Positions 33,603-42,665 are shown, counted from the first letter of the stretch. The stretch: 64,000 bases of DNA from JBBDMC01 sp963775235 (GCA_963775235.1 CAVZHY010000006.1:434001-498000), one strand, 5' to 3'. Program-made: numbers and translations. The notes: a model not told the origin generated them from the sequence alone.

Positions 33603-35118
33603 CGCCGACCTCGGCAGCCGGCTCGGCCGGCAAGGTCAGGCTGAACTGCGTACCGCCGTCGGGTCTGGGCTCCGCCCAGATGCGGCCACCATGGGCTTCG
33701 ACGATCGTGCGCGAAATCGACAGGCCTACTCCCATGCCCTGTGGCTTACTGGTTGTGAACGGCTGGAACAAGCGCTGGGCAACATCCGGGGTTATGCCCG
33801 TTCCAGTGTCCGCGACATCGATCCTGATCATGCCGCCGGCTTCGGGCTGGTTGGCGATGATGAGATCGCGCCGCTCCGTCGTTTCCATTGCCTCCAGCGC
33901 ATTGCGCATCAGGTTGAGCAATACCTGCTGGATCTGGACCTTGTCCGCAACGACACGATCGTGGGCATGATCGAGCTGGTAGTACACCGTTACCCCGCGT
34001 TCCTTGGCACCCACGAGCGCCAGAGCACTGGCTTCCTCGACCAATCTGGAGATGCTTTCCGCGCCGGTTTCCATTTCACCGCGGCCCACGAAATCGCGCA
34101 GACGGCGGATAATCTGGCCGGCCCGCAGCGCCTGGTCGGTGGCCTTGTCGAGGGCGCCGCGAAGGGCGTCGGCGGCCTCGCCGGGCAATGCTCCGAGCAG
34201 TCGCTGCGAGCCCTTCAGATAATTTGCGATGGCCGACAGTGGTTGGTTGAGCTCGTGCGCGAGCGCCGACGCCATCTCGCCCATCGCGGTCAGGCGCGAG
34301 ATGTGGACCAGTTCCGACTGAAGTTCCTGCAAACGCGCCTCCGTTGCACGGCGCTCGGTCAGGTCGCGGATGAAACCGGTGAAAAAGCGCGCTCCGGCCG
34401 AGCGCATCTCGCCCACCGCCAGTTCCATCGGAAAAGTCGTTCCATCCCGCCGTTCGCCGACAACGACACGGCCGATGCCGATGATGCGGCGCTCGCCGGT
34501 GGCGAGGTAGTGACCGATGTAACCGTCGTGATTCGCCCGATACGGCTCGGGCATCAGCATCTTGACATTATGGCCGATCACCTCGTCGGATCGGTAGCCG
34601 AAAAGTCGCTGGGCGGCCGAGCTAAATGAGCGCATGTTTCCGGTCTCATCGATCACGACCATGGCTTCGGGGATTGAATTGAGGATCGACTGAAGGTGCG
34701 CCTCCCTGGTCGTGATCGCGGCGATGGCTTCGGTGGCCTCGTGTCGCGCACGGTGAAAGCGCCCGCCGATCCATGCCAGGCCGACCGCAACGGCGGCGAA
34801 CAGGATCGGAGCGACGGCAACACTCAGGCTGTTCCTGGCACTCCCGACGGTCAGGAAAAGAGCGCCAGTCAGCCCGATGCCGGCCGCAACGATTCCCGGC
34901 CCGAAACCCCCGACGGCGGAAGCAATCGCCACCAGTGCGACCAGGATCAGATAGAAGACCTCGGAGTCGGCCGACCCGTGCAGCATAACCCAGAGCTCGA
35001 CCCCGGCCGCCGCGAGAACGATGGCCGCCCCGTAGCGAACGGCAACGCCTAGCTCCGGATTGTCGCCAGGAATGGCCGGTTGCGGCCTCTCACGACTGGG
35101 AAATGGCGAATTGGCCAT
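33592..35118 (-). CDS. fixL: FixL-type oxygen-sensing histidine kinase
   Basis: 508 residues. Four N-terminal membrane helices (about residues 28-115) precede a PAS domain whose heme-binding sequence matches FixL: GHNVKMLMPEPYRANHDGYI with the proximal His near residue 197, then GERRIIGIGRVVVGERRDGT with the conserved Arg of signal transfer. The HisKA H-box is ALAHELNQPLSAIANYLKGS, with N-box LLNLMRNALEAME and G-boxes DTGTGITPDV and GMGVGLSISRTIV. Oxygen on the heme inhibits the kinase. Gene order is fixL then fixJ, divergent from fixK. Confidence 0.95.
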   Translation of the reverse strand: MANSPFPSRERPQPAIPGDNPELGVAVRYGAAIVLAAAGVELWVMLHGSADSEVFYLILVALVAIASAVGGFGPGIVAAGIGLTGALFLTVGSARNSLSVAVAPILFAAVAVGLAWIGGRFHRARHEATEAIAAITTREAHLQSILNSIPEAMVVIDETGNMRSFSSAAQRLFGYRSDEVIGHNVKMLMPEPYRANHDGYIGHYLATGERRIIGIGRVVVGERRDGTTFPMELAVGEMRSAGARFFTGFIRDLTERRATEARLQELQSELVHISRLTAMGEMASALAHELNQPLSAIANYLKGSQRLLGALPGEAADALRGALDKATDQALRAGQIIRRLRDFVGRGEMETGAESISRLVEEASALALVGAKERGVTVYYQLDHAHDRVVADKVQIQQVLLNLMRNALEAMETTERRDLIIANQPEAGGMIRIDVADTGTGITPDVAQRLFQPFTTSKPQGMGVGLSISRTIVEAHGGRIWAEPRPDGGTQFSLTLPAEPAAEVGDEG

Positions 35119-35265
35119 AAACTGCGCCGGGCTGCCCCAGGTTGTCGGGCTTTGGACAGGCTTGCCTATCCGGGAAATCCCGTAGGGACAATATCGGAAT
35201 TTCGGCTGCCGGGCCTACCGCGTATGCCTTGGACCATCAAATGTCACCTACAGGTGGAGATAGAC

Positions 35266-35967
35266 ATGCAGCCCGATCGTCGCGTCCAGATCTCTCAAGT
35301 CGCCACGCCGACGGCGAAGGTCGTCGGCACACCGTTTCCGACTCTCCCCAATCCGTCATCACTCGCGGGCGCCATCAGGCTGATGGGCGCAGTCATCTCG
35401 TATGACCGGAACGAGGAGGTTTATGGCGAAGATGAGCCAGCAGAGTTCGCATACATGGTCACCCGCGGCGCGGTGCGCACTTACAAGCTCCTCAGCGACG
35501 GTCGCCGCCAGATTGCAGCGTTTCGGCTGCCCGGCGATATCTTTGGGCTGGAGGCCGGCGACAACCACACGTTTACCGCCGAAGCGATTGCGGATTCGGA
35601 CGTGATCGTGGTGAAGCGTAGCGCGCTGATGGCGCTCGCCACCCGCGACGGTGCGGTCGCCCGGGACATGTGGGCCGAAACCGCCCGCGACCTCGCCCGC
35701 GCCCAGGAACTGCTGCTTCTGCTCGGCCGCAAGAGCGCGCGCGAGCGGGTGGCGACCTTCTTGCTCGACATGGCTGGCCGCGCCACCATTGGCAATGCGA
35801 TAGAGCTGCCGATGTCGCGCCAGGATATTGCCGACTACCTGGGGCTTACGATCGAAACAGTGTCGCGCACCCTCAGCCAGATGGAGCATGCAGCTACGAT
35901 CGCGCTGCCAACGTGCCGGCGGATCGAATTGCGCAACCGCACGCTTCTATCGCGGTTGGACAGTTGA
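35266..35967 (+). CDS. fixK: FixK-type CRP/FNR-family transcription activator
   Basis: 233 residues from ATG 35266 with GGTGGAG upstream; the longer frame from 35080 has no ribosome site. The cyclic-nucleotide-like sensor domain (AVRTYKLLSDGRRQIAAFRL, PGDIFGLEAGDNHTFTAEAI) is followed by the Crp HTH (LPMSRQDIADYLGLTIETVS, RTLSQMEHAATIALPTCRRI). The N-terminal FNR Cys motif is absent, as in FixK, so oxygen sensing comes through FixLJ. It is divergent from fixL with a 147-base regulatory region and ends before a strong terminator. No fixNOPQ or other usual targets are in this window. Confidence 0.9.
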   Translation: MQPDRRVQISQVATPTAKVVGTPFPTLPNPSSLAGAIRLMGAVISYDRNEEVYGEDEPAEFAYMVTRGAVRTYKLLSDGRRQIAAFRLPGDIFGLEAGDNHTFTAEAIADSDVIVVKRSALMALATRDGAVARDMWAETARDLARAQELLLLLGRKSARERVATFLLDMAGRATIGNAIELPMSRQDIADYLGLTIETVSRTLSQMEHAATIALPTCRRIELRNRTLLSRLDS

Positions 35968-36046
35968 GGGACCGGCTCGATCGAGTCGTTCTGTCAGGTT
36001 GAAGCGAGGCGGCTTTCTCCCTCCACCTTCCGCTTCGCCTCACCGA

Positions 36047-36091
36047 CGCCTGCCCTCGCGGTTCGCGTGGGCAGGCGCCGGCCTTTTTTTT
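36047..36091 (+). terminator. strong intrinsic terminator after fixK
   Basis: CGCCTGCCC (36047-36055) pairs with GGGCAGGCG (36069-36077). The intervening bases contain CGCG-GTT-CGCG, so the stem continues past a T-T mismatch. Eight T residues (36084-36091) follow six bases later. It ends fixK transcription and separates it from the convergent repeat-protein gene. Confidence 0.8.
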
Positions 36092-36177
36092 CCGACAATC
36101 CGCCGCCTATGAGTGACCTGCACGCGTCCGTGCCCGGCGCGGCGCGGGCCTGGTCTCCGATCAGCGTCCCAAGCAGA

Positions 36178-39100
36178 TTACGGGATCTGTCTCTGTCGAT
36201 CTTGATCTCGCACCACGCGGCAGGTGCCTTGCGTGCCCACATGCTCCTGACCCGAAGGGCAGACATCCAGGCACTTGCCGCGGTACATTTCCTTGCCTGC
36301 CTCGCAGGCCGCGGGTTTGGCCTGTTCCTGCTGCTGCAGTGGCAGGATGGGTTTCACCTGGATCGGCGGCTGAAACACCGGCTTGGGCCCGCAATTGCCG
36401 TTCGGCGGAAGGTGGATGTCGTTGCCGGTGCATTTCTCGACGCACTGGCCGTTCCACATCTCCTTGCCCTGCAACGCACACAGCGCGCCGGGATTGACCT
36501 GGACCGGCGGCTGGATCACCGGCTTGGGTCCGCACTGGCCATTGGGCGGCAGGTGGACGTCGTTGCCGGTGCATTTGTCGACGCACTGGCCGTTCCACAT
36601 CTCCTTGCCCTGCAACGCGCACAGCGCGCCGGGATTGACCTGCACCGGCGGCTGAATGACCGGCTTGGGTCCGCACTGGCCGTTGGGCGGCAGGTGGATG
36701 TCGTTGCCGGTGCATTTGTCGACGCACTGGCCGTTCCACATCTCCTTGCCCTGCAACGCACACAGCGCGCCGGGATTGACCTGCACCGGCGGCTGAATGA
36801 CCGGCTTGGGTCCGCACTGGCCATTGGGCGGCAGGTGGATGTCGTTGCCGGTGCATTTGTCGACGCACTGGCCGTTCCACATCTCCTTGCCCTGCAACGC
36901 GCACAGCGCACCGGGATTGACCTGGACCGGCGGCTGGATCACCGGCTTGGGTCCGCACTGGCCATTGGGCGGCAGGTGGACGTCGTTGCCGGTGCATTTG
37001 TCGACGCACTGGCCGTTCCACATCTCCTTGCCCTGCAACGCGCACAGCGCGCCGGGATTGACCTGAACCGGCGGCTGGATCACCGGCTTGGGTCCGCACT
37101 GGCCGTTGGGCGGCAGGTGGATGTCGTTGCCGGTGCATTTGTCGACGCACTGGCCGTTCCACATCTCCTTGCCCTGCAACGCACACAGCGCGCCGGGATT
37201 GACCTGGACCGGCGGCTGGTTGGGGCCAACCGGCGGCTGGAAGACGAACGGCGTGCACTGACCGTTCGGCGGCTTGTGGTATTGGCCGACCGGACACTTG
37301 TCGACGCATTGGCCGTTCCACAGTTCCTTGCCAGGCAGACAGAAGATCGGCGGCTTGACCTGGAAGGGCGTGCATTCGCCGTTCGGTGGTTTGTGGAACT
37401 GACCGACCGGGCATTTGTCGACGCACTGGCCGTTCCACAGCTCCTTGCCGGGCAGACAGAAGGGCGGTGGAGGCTGAATGACCCCCGGACCGCAGACGCC
37501 GTTCGGCGGCATGTGGACTTTGCCGGGCGGGCATTTCGGCAGGCACTGACCGTTCCAAAGGTCCTGGAAGGGTCCGCAATTCGGCGGCGGTTGGCACACC
37601 CCGTTGCCGAAAATCATGCCAAGCGGGCACCAGCAAACGCCGCCGGGCAACGTGACCGAACCGGGCGGGCATTGTTGTGGCGGTATGCACTGACCGTTGA
37701 AGTACACATTGCCGGGCGGACAGACGCACTGCCCGTTGGGCAGTTTGGTCATGTTCGGCGGACACGCGATCGGTATGCACTGTCCCTGGTAGAAGAAGCT
37801 GCCCTGCGGACAACTGACCGGGGGCGGCACGCACCGCCCGTTGTTGAGCACGAAGCCTTGCGGACAGGTCGGGTAGACGCACTGTCCGTTCTGGTACGTC
37901 GTGCCGGTCGGGCAGGTCGGATAGATGACGCACTGGTGGCCGTCGAAATAGGTGCCCGGCGGGCAGCTGATCGGTGGCGGAGGCGGCGGGGGTGGCGGCG
38001 CGGCCTGAACCGGGCAAGGCAGGGTCGCAATCGCGCCCATCTGGCCACGGAAATCAGGGTGTCCGGCGCTGTCGTCGTAGTCGATGAACCAGCTTTGGTA
38101 CGGCGGCGTATTGTCGGGCTGGACGAGCGAATTGTCATTGCCCTGCAGGCCGTCGACGTACGGGAAGCTGCCCGGTTGGGCATTCGGATCGCCGGGATCG
38201 AGCAGCCGCTCGCCAGTCGACCAGACCGTCTGGTCACAGGCGCCGAAGTCGATGGTGCCGCTCTGGTCCTGCCGGTAGCCGTAGTAGAGGGCAACACCGC
38301 CGTCGGCGTTGTCGTAGTTCGGCGCCAGGCCGACCGAATACTGCTCGGGCACCAGCGTCCATCGGCCGGGTGATGTGTCGCCGGGAGCCTTCGGCTGATA
38401 GCGGAGCACACGGGTCTGGCCATCCTTGGCGAGGTGGTAGAGGTAATACTCGCCGGTCGTGGCGCCGCGTTCGGCCAGATACATCCGGCCGGCGGAATCA
38501 AAATCGATCGCCGTGATCTCGACGCCGTCGCCGAGCGAGGGCACCTCGACCTCGAGGCGGGCGTCCTTGCCGGGTATCGAGCCGCTGGCGGAAATCCCCG
38601 CGGACCACACCTGGGGACCCTGGGCGATGCTGTAGTAAAGGCGGTTATCGTGGACCGCGAGAGCAAATACGCGCCGTGCCGGGGTGGCAAACCCCCACGT
38701 GGCTGTGTTTTCGGTGCTGAAGGCGGGCGAGCTGATGTTCGCCGGCGCGGTCGGAGTGAGCGGGGCCGGCGTGAGGCCGGCATTCGGACGCCCCTCGACG
38801 CCGTGATCGTACGTGCCGTTGACGGAGCCTGTGAGCGATATCCGATAGATCACGCCGGTGGTGCGGTCGGCAGCGAAGATCTGGCGCGTGCGTGGGTCGA
38901 ACGCCAGGCCACCAAGCGCGGCGACGCCCGCGGTGTTGATGGTGGCAAACTGGGAAACCGCGCCGGTGGAGCCGTCGACGCGCCAGATGGTCCCTGGCCC
39001 CCCTCCCGCCCCGAACTGACCCTGTACGAACTGGGCGCCGGGCGTGCCGGCATGGACGCGCTTGAGCTGGCCGGAGGAATCGGTGACGCCAATCTCCAGG

Positions 39101-39513
39101 CCGTAGACCGAGGTGGGCGCGAGGTAGAAATTGGGCTTCGCGGCGTCATCGATCGCAATACCGAAGACCGTCCCCACCTGCGAGGCTGGCACGGTGAACG
39201 TCTTGGGCGCCGACGACAGCTGGCCCTGGGGCCCGAGCGAGGTCAGATCGACAACGCGGGCGGCCGGACCCTGAGGGTTGAGCATGTAGTAGTCGAACGG
39301 ATCGGCGCCTCCGGGAGCTTGCTGCGCGGCGGCGCCAGGAAACCCGGTCATCACCGCGTCGCCGGGCGACAGGACGGCCCCTTGCTGGGCCTCGGCAAGG
39401 CCGATGGAGCTGGCGAACAGCGCCGTCGCCAGAATTGCCAATCTCGCGGGAAATGCGCGCTTCAGCGTCCGAAGCGAGCGCGCCCTCACCGTCATGACCT
39501 GGCTGTCACCCAT
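36178..39513 (-). CDS. large secreted Cys-rich repeat protein
   Basis: 1111 residues. A signal peptide lies at about residues 15-42 (ILATALFASSIGLAEAQQ). Residues about 50-490 look like a beta-propeller-type region (GTIWRVDGSTGAVSQFATIN, GGLAFDPRTRQIFAADRTTG, FDSAGRMYLAERG), then a proline run (nine P), then about 570 residues of short Cys modules of the form C-x-G-x-x-x-x-x-GQC. The last six full units are 47-residue near-identical repeats (ALCALQGKEMWNGQCVDKCT, GNDIHLPPNGQCGPKPVIQP). Even Cys spacing implies disulfide-bonded extracellular modules. It stands alone with its own terminator side. No family name is supported; a surface or adhesion-like role is a guess. Confidence 0.85.
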   Translation of the reverse strand: MGDSQVMTVRARSLRTLKRAFPARLAILATALFASSIGLAEAQQGAVLSPGDAVMTGFPGAAAQQAPGGADPFDYYMLNPQGPAARVVDLTSLGPQGQLSSAPKTFTVPASQVGTVFGIAIDDAAKPNFYLAPTSVYGLEIGVTDSSGQLKRVHAGTPGAQFVQGQFGAGGGPGTIWRVDGSTGAVSQFATINTAGVAALGGLAFDPRTRQIFAADRTTGVIYRISLTGSVNGTYDHGVEGRPNAGLTPAPLTPTAPANISSPAFSTENTATWGFATPARRVFALAVHDNRLYYSIAQGPQVWSAGISASGSIPGKDARLEVEVPSLGDGVEITAIDFDSAGRMYLAERGATTGEYYLYHLAKDGQTRVLRYQPKAPGDTSPGRWTLVPEQYSVGLAPNYDNADGGVALYYGYRQDQSGTIDFGACDQTVWSTGERLLDPGDPNAQPGSFPYVDGLQGNDNSLVQPDNTPPYQSWFIDYDDSAGHPDFRGQMGAIATLPCPVQAAPPPPPPPPPISCPPGTYFDGHQCVIYPTCPTGTTYQNGQCVYPTCPQGFVLNNGRCVPPPVSCPQGSFFYQGQCIPIACPPNMTKLPNGQCVCPPGNVYFNGQCIPPQQCPPGSVTLPGGVCWCPLGMIFGNGVCQPPPNCGPFQDLWNGQCLPKCPPGKVHMPPNGVCGPGVIQPPPPFCLPGKELWNGQCVDKCPVGQFHKPPNGECTPFQVKPPIFCLPGKELWNGQCVDKCPVGQYHKPPNGQCTPFVFQPPVGPNQPPVQVNPGALCALQGKEMWNGQCVDKCTGNDIHLPPNGQCGPKPVIQPPVQVNPGALCALQGKEMWNGQCVDKCTGNDVHLPPNGQCGPKPVIQPPVQVNPGALCALQGKEMWNGQCVDKCTGNDIHLPPNGQCGPKPVIQPPVQVNPGALCALQGKEMWNGQCVDKCTGNDIHLPPNGQCGPKPVIQPPVQVNPGALCALQGKEMWNGQCVDKCTGNDVHLPPNGQCGPKPVIQPPVQVNPGALCALQGKEMWNGQCVEKCTGNDIHLPPNGNCGPKPVFQPPIQVKPILPLQQQEQAKPAACEAGKEMYRGKCLDVCPSGQEHVGTQGTCRVVRDQDRQRQIP
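36350..37219. repeat. six tandem 141-bp coding repeats
   Basis: The marker GGATTGACCTG recurs at 36491, 36632, 36773, 36914, 37055 and 37196, exactly 141 bases apart (47 codons). The unit 36491-36631 and the unit 36914-37054 read identical, and neighbours also match with three-unit phase, so the array probably grew by a 423-bp duplication. The terminal unit nearest 36370 has diverged. Copy number could vary between strains or be collapsed by assembly. Confidence 0.9.
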
Positions 39514-39636
39514 TCCAATTCCTCCCGTCTCGTCGCCTTACGGCGGCCGTACTATAGCCGAATTGATGATCGATAGGGCCGCTGATGGTCATTTTCATGA
39601 CCGAAGCCTGAACCCTGTCTGAACGGCGCAATTTGC

Positions 39637-40860
39637 TTAAACAGAAAGCAAATCCGCTATCGCCAATGCCACGATCTCCGTGGCGCAACGTAAATCCGAC
39701 AAGCGAAGGTGCTCATCGGCGGCATGGGCATGAGCTTCCAGGATCGAGCGCGGCCCTGCCCCGTAGAGCACGACGGGAATGCCGGCGGCGGCATAGTGCC
39801 GTGCGTCGGTGTAGAGCGGCGACGCAGTGGGCCCGACCGGCGTGTGGAGCACCTGCCCCGCTCGGGTGCCAAGCGCCTGCGCAAGCCGGTCGGCTCCGGG
39901 AAGCGGCCTCAGCGGCTCGGCAAGCATGATCCGCCGACAGGCGACGCTGATGCCGTCCACCTTGGGCAACGCGCTCTCGATAAGCGCGATCAGGTCCCGC
40001 TCCACCGCCTCGCCATGCTCTTCCGGGATGATGCGCCGATCGATCCGCAGCACGACACGATCAGGCACGACGTTCGTGTTGATGCCGCCCGAGATCAGCC
40101 CGACGGTGATCTGGGGCGAGCCGATGCCGGGAACCGCGCTGGTGATGCCGGCGAGGCGGCGTCGCTCGGCGTAAATGGCCCCGAGCACCGGCACGGTTGC
40201 CTGAAGTGCGTCGCGGCCGCTCGCCGGCATGGCAGCATGGGCCTGCAGACCGCTAATAGTCGCCTGAAGGTGCAGGCAGCCGTTGTGGGCAGTCGTTACC
40301 GCGTAGGAAAATCCGGCGGAGATCGCGTCCGTTGCCCTGGTCAAACCCTGGTCGATCAGCCACTTTGGCCCGACCATGCCGCCGGCCTCCTCATCGAAGG
40401 TGAAATGAAGCTCGAGGCCGCCGTCGAGGCCTGACGCGTTTGCCCGCAGCGCCAGAAGTGCAAAGGCGAAGGTGGCGAAGTCGGATTTCGACACGGCGGC
40501 GCCGCGCCCGTAGACGGCGCCATCGCGTTCGACCGCACCGTATGGGTCCACGGTCCAGCCCTCACCGGGTGGCACCACGTCGCCGTGGGCGTTAAGCGCG
40601 ATAACCGGCCCTTTGCCACTGCCGAACGTCTGGCGGACGATCAGGTTGGTGGCGCTCACCATGCCGCAGGCGCGGACAAGCTCCTTGGGCACCTCGTGGC
40701 GCTCGACCACCAGGCCGAGAGTTTCGAGTTCCCGGGCCGCCACGCTGGCGATGGCACCGCAGTCACCGGGCGGATTGTCGCTCGGGGTTTTGACCAGCGT
40801 CTTGAGGAAATCCACCTCACGCTGCCAATTTGCCTCGATGGTGTGCGCAATCACGGTCAC
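39637..40860 (-). CDS. M20-family metallohydrolase coupled to the purine operon
   Basis: 407 residues. ArgE/DapE-like layout: NAHGDVVPPGEGWTVDPYGA, the catalytic Glu pair in HFTFDEEAGGMVGPKW and a lid domain (GLQAHAAMPASGRDALQATV). The segment usually reading GRGxxDMKG, which supplies the metal-bridging Asp, reads YGRGAAVSKSDFATFAFALL, so the bridging Asp is shifted or absent. Its ATG overlaps the allantoate amidohydrolase stop (ATGA), so it is the last gene of the purine operon. A role on a ureido or N-acyl intermediate is inferred from position; the annotation could also be a general deacylase. Confidence 0.8.
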   Translation of the reverse strand: MTVIAHTIEANWQREVDFLKTLVKTPSDNPPGDCGAIASVAARELETLGLVVERHEVPKELVRACGMVSATNLIVRQTFGSGKGPVIALNAHGDVVPPGEGWTVDPYGAVERDGAVYGRGAAVSKSDFATFAFALLALRANASGLDGGLELHFTFDEEAGGMVGPKWLIDQGLTRATDAISAGFSYAVTTAHNGCLHLQATISGLQAHAAMPASGRDALQATVPVLGAIYAERRRLAGITSAVPGIGSPQITVGLISGGINTNVVPDRVVLRIDRRIIPEEHGEAVERDLIALIESALPKVDGISVACRRIMLAEPLRPLPGADRLAQALGTRAGQVLHTPVGPTASPLYTDARHYAAAGIPVVLYGAGPRSILEAHAHAADEHLRLSDLRCATEIVALAIADLLSV

Positions 40861-42122
40861 TGCCCCTCCCCCGCCAACTCAATGATGGTGCGAACCAGCG
40901 CCTCGGTGGCGAGCCCCATGTCCTCGGTCGAAACGGATTCCATCGGGCTGTGGCTGATACCGGCCTGGCATCGGACGAAGATCATGCCGATGTCGGTCAG
41001 ATGGATCATCGCCTGGCCATCGTGACCGGCGCCCGACATGAGCAGGCGCGGCGGCCCACCGGTGACGCTTTCGATCGCTGCCGCAATGGCGCCGCGCAGC
41101 CGGGTCGCCGTGATGGCCACCGGTTTCTCGTGGAGGGTCTCGACTTCGATGACGACGCCGCGACGGGCGCCGATCTGCCGGGTCTGATCCCGCATCTCGG
41201 CAAAGGCTCTGTCGCGGCTGACATCGTCGGCAGCGCGGACGTCAAGACTCATCTCTGCCATGCCGGGAATCACATTGCTGGCGCCCGGGTGGATTTTGAT
41301 TTCGCCCACGGTCGCGACCAGCGACGCATCGGCTCCCTTCAGCGCGACCGCCTCGACCATAGTGACGACCTCGGCGGCCGCGACCAATGCATCATGGCGC
41401 AAGGCCATCGGCACGGTGCCGGCATGGCCCGCCTCGCCACGGATCCGCAGACGGTAGCGCCCCTGGCTGGCGATGGCGCTGACGACGCCCAGCGCTTCAT
41501 CGGCCCCGTCGAGCACCGGACCCTGTTCGATGTGGACCTCCAGGTAGCCGATGACGTCGGTCCGCAGGTATGCCTCGCGGGGAAGCGCGGCGGGATCGCA
41601 GCCGTAGGCGACAAGCGCCTCGCGCAAGGTTGTCCCATCGGCGTCGGTCATGTCGAGAACGGTCATATCGAGCCCGCCGGCAATGGTTGACGACGAGATC
41701 AGGGTCTTCGGGAACCGCACCCCTTCCTCGTCACCAAAGGCAAGAATTTCAACGCCGAAAGGAAGCGCAATGCCGCGTGCGCCCAATTCCTCGACGGCGA
41801 GAATGCCGACGACCACACCAAGATTGCCATCGTAGCGACCCCCGTCGATGACGGTGTCGATGTGGGAGCCGACAAGCAGCCGATTGGCTGACCGCGGTCC
41901 TTCCACCCCGGCCGGCAAGAAACCATGGACCGTGCCAGCGGAGTCCACACGGACGGCGAGGCCCGCGGCGTTCATCCAACCGACGACCATGTCAGCGGCG
42001 CGCCGGTGGGCCGGCGACAGGTAGAGGCGGGTCAGTCGGGGGGGATCGTCCGAAACGACTGCTAGCGCATCGATCATCGTTTGGGCGCGACGCCCGAGCA
42101 CCGCCGCCTCGTCAGCGTTCAT
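40857..42122 (-). CDS. allantoate amidohydrolase (M20 family)
   Basis: 421 residues, the size of AllC/hydantoinase-carbamoylase enzymes. Metal-site motifs are LLVGSHIDTVIDGGRYDGNL (His and bridging Asp), FGDEEGVRFPKTLISSSTIA (Glu pair), EVHIEQGPVLDGADEALGVV and GAGHDGQAMIHLTDIGMIFV, with the final His in GISHSPMESV. It hydrolyses allantoate, releasing ammonia and carbon dioxide to give ureidoglycine. It overlaps uraD upstream and the second M20 gene downstream by four bases each. Confidence 0.9.
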   Translation of the reverse strand: MNADEAAVLGRRAQTMIDALAVVSDDPPRLTRLYLSPAHRRAADMVVGWMNAAGLAVRVDSAGTVHGFLPAGVEGPRSANRLLVGSHIDTVIDGGRYDGNLGVVVGILAVEELGARGIALPFGVEILAFGDEEGVRFPKTLISSSTIAGGLDMTVLDMTDADGTTLREALVAYGCDPAALPREAYLRTDVIGYLEVHIEQGPVLDGADEALGVVSAIASQGRYRLRIRGEAGHAGTVPMALRHDALVAAAEVVTMVEAVALKGADASLVATVGEIKIHPGASNVIPGMAEMSLDVRAADDVSRDRAFAEMRDQTRQIGARRGVVIEVETLHEKPVAITATRLRGAIAAAIESVTGGPPRLLMSGAGHDGQAMIHLTDIGMIFVRCQAGISHSPMESVSTEDMGLATEALVRTIIELAGEGQ

Positions 42123-42628
42123 GAGCCGACGCGATCTTCGATGCGGTATTGGATGATCCGCTCGACCTGTTCGACGGCCCGGCGGAACTCGGTGTCCGGT
42201 CGGTTGTTGAGGCGCTCCTGGAAGGCGGCGAGAATGTCCGCCTTGGTTGCACCGCGCACGGCGAAGATAAACGGGATGCCCTGGCGCTTGCGGTAAGCCT
42301 CATTCATCTCGGTGAATCGTGCGTACTCCTCCGGCGTCAGCCGGTCGAGGCCGGCGCCAGCCTGCTCCCTGGCGGACGCGGGGGCGAGCGCCGCCTTGCC
42401 GGCAAGATCCGGGTGGGCGAGCAGCAGCGCCTTCTGCATTTGCGGCCCGGCGTCGGCGACGGCGCGGGCGAATGCGTCGATCATTGCCTCGCGGGTGGCG
42501 TACGGGCGGCAGGCTGCCGCCTCCTCCGCCACCCACGCCGCGTGCTCCGCGATATCGCCGAAGGTCGCGACGAAGGTCGCCTCATCCATGGCGTTGACGG
42601 TGGCAAGCGGGATTTGAGCGTCGGTCAT
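42119..42628 (-). CDS. uraD: 2-oxo-4-hydroxy-4-carboxy-5-ureidoimidazoline (OHCU) decarboxylase
   Basis: 169 residues. The all-helical OHCU decarboxylase fold is indicated by AFVATFGDIAEHAAWVAEEA-like spacing, LLLAHPDLAGKAALA with the catalytic His, and EMNEAYRKRQGIPFIFAVRG, followed by RLNNRPDTEFRRAVEQVERI. It catalyses the last step from the HIU product to S-allantoin. It is 37 bases after puuD and coupled to the allantoate gene by ATGA. Together with hiuH at the operon start it completes the urate-to-allantoin route. Confidence 0.93.
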   Translation of the reverse strand: MTDAQIPLATVNAMDEATFVATFGDIAEHAAWVAEEAAACRPYATREAMIDAFARAVADAGPQMQKALLLAHPDLAGKAALAPASAREQAGAGLDRLTPEEYARFTEMNEAYRKRQGIPFIFAVRGATKADILAAFQERLNNRPDTEFRRAVEQVERIIQYRIEDRVGS

Positions 42629-42665
42629 TCAGCAGGTGCCCGGCGGCGCATTTGTGGTCGAATGT

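Noticed and set aside
35230..35245. FixK/FNR-like box (TTGGACCATCAA) ahead of fixK
   Set aside because: The half-sites are two bases too close and the left half is imperfect, so it does not fit TTGAT-N4-ATCAA.
36350..37219. Regular repeats that might suggest a CRISPR array
   Set aside because: Units are 141 bp without unique spacers and code for protein repeats.
36067..38373. A 768-residue open frame on the plus strand opposite the Cys-rich repeat gene
   Set aside because: It mirrors the 141-bp repeats of the real gene. It has no signal peptide or family motif, and long antisense frames are expected in GC-rich DNA. The minus-strand protein has a signal peptide and ordered Cys modules.
39631..39653. 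Hairpin ATTTGCTT-N7-AAGCAAAT over the stop of the terminal M20 gene as a terminator
   Set aside because: The arms are perfect, but the stem is AT-rich and no T run follows on the minus strand.
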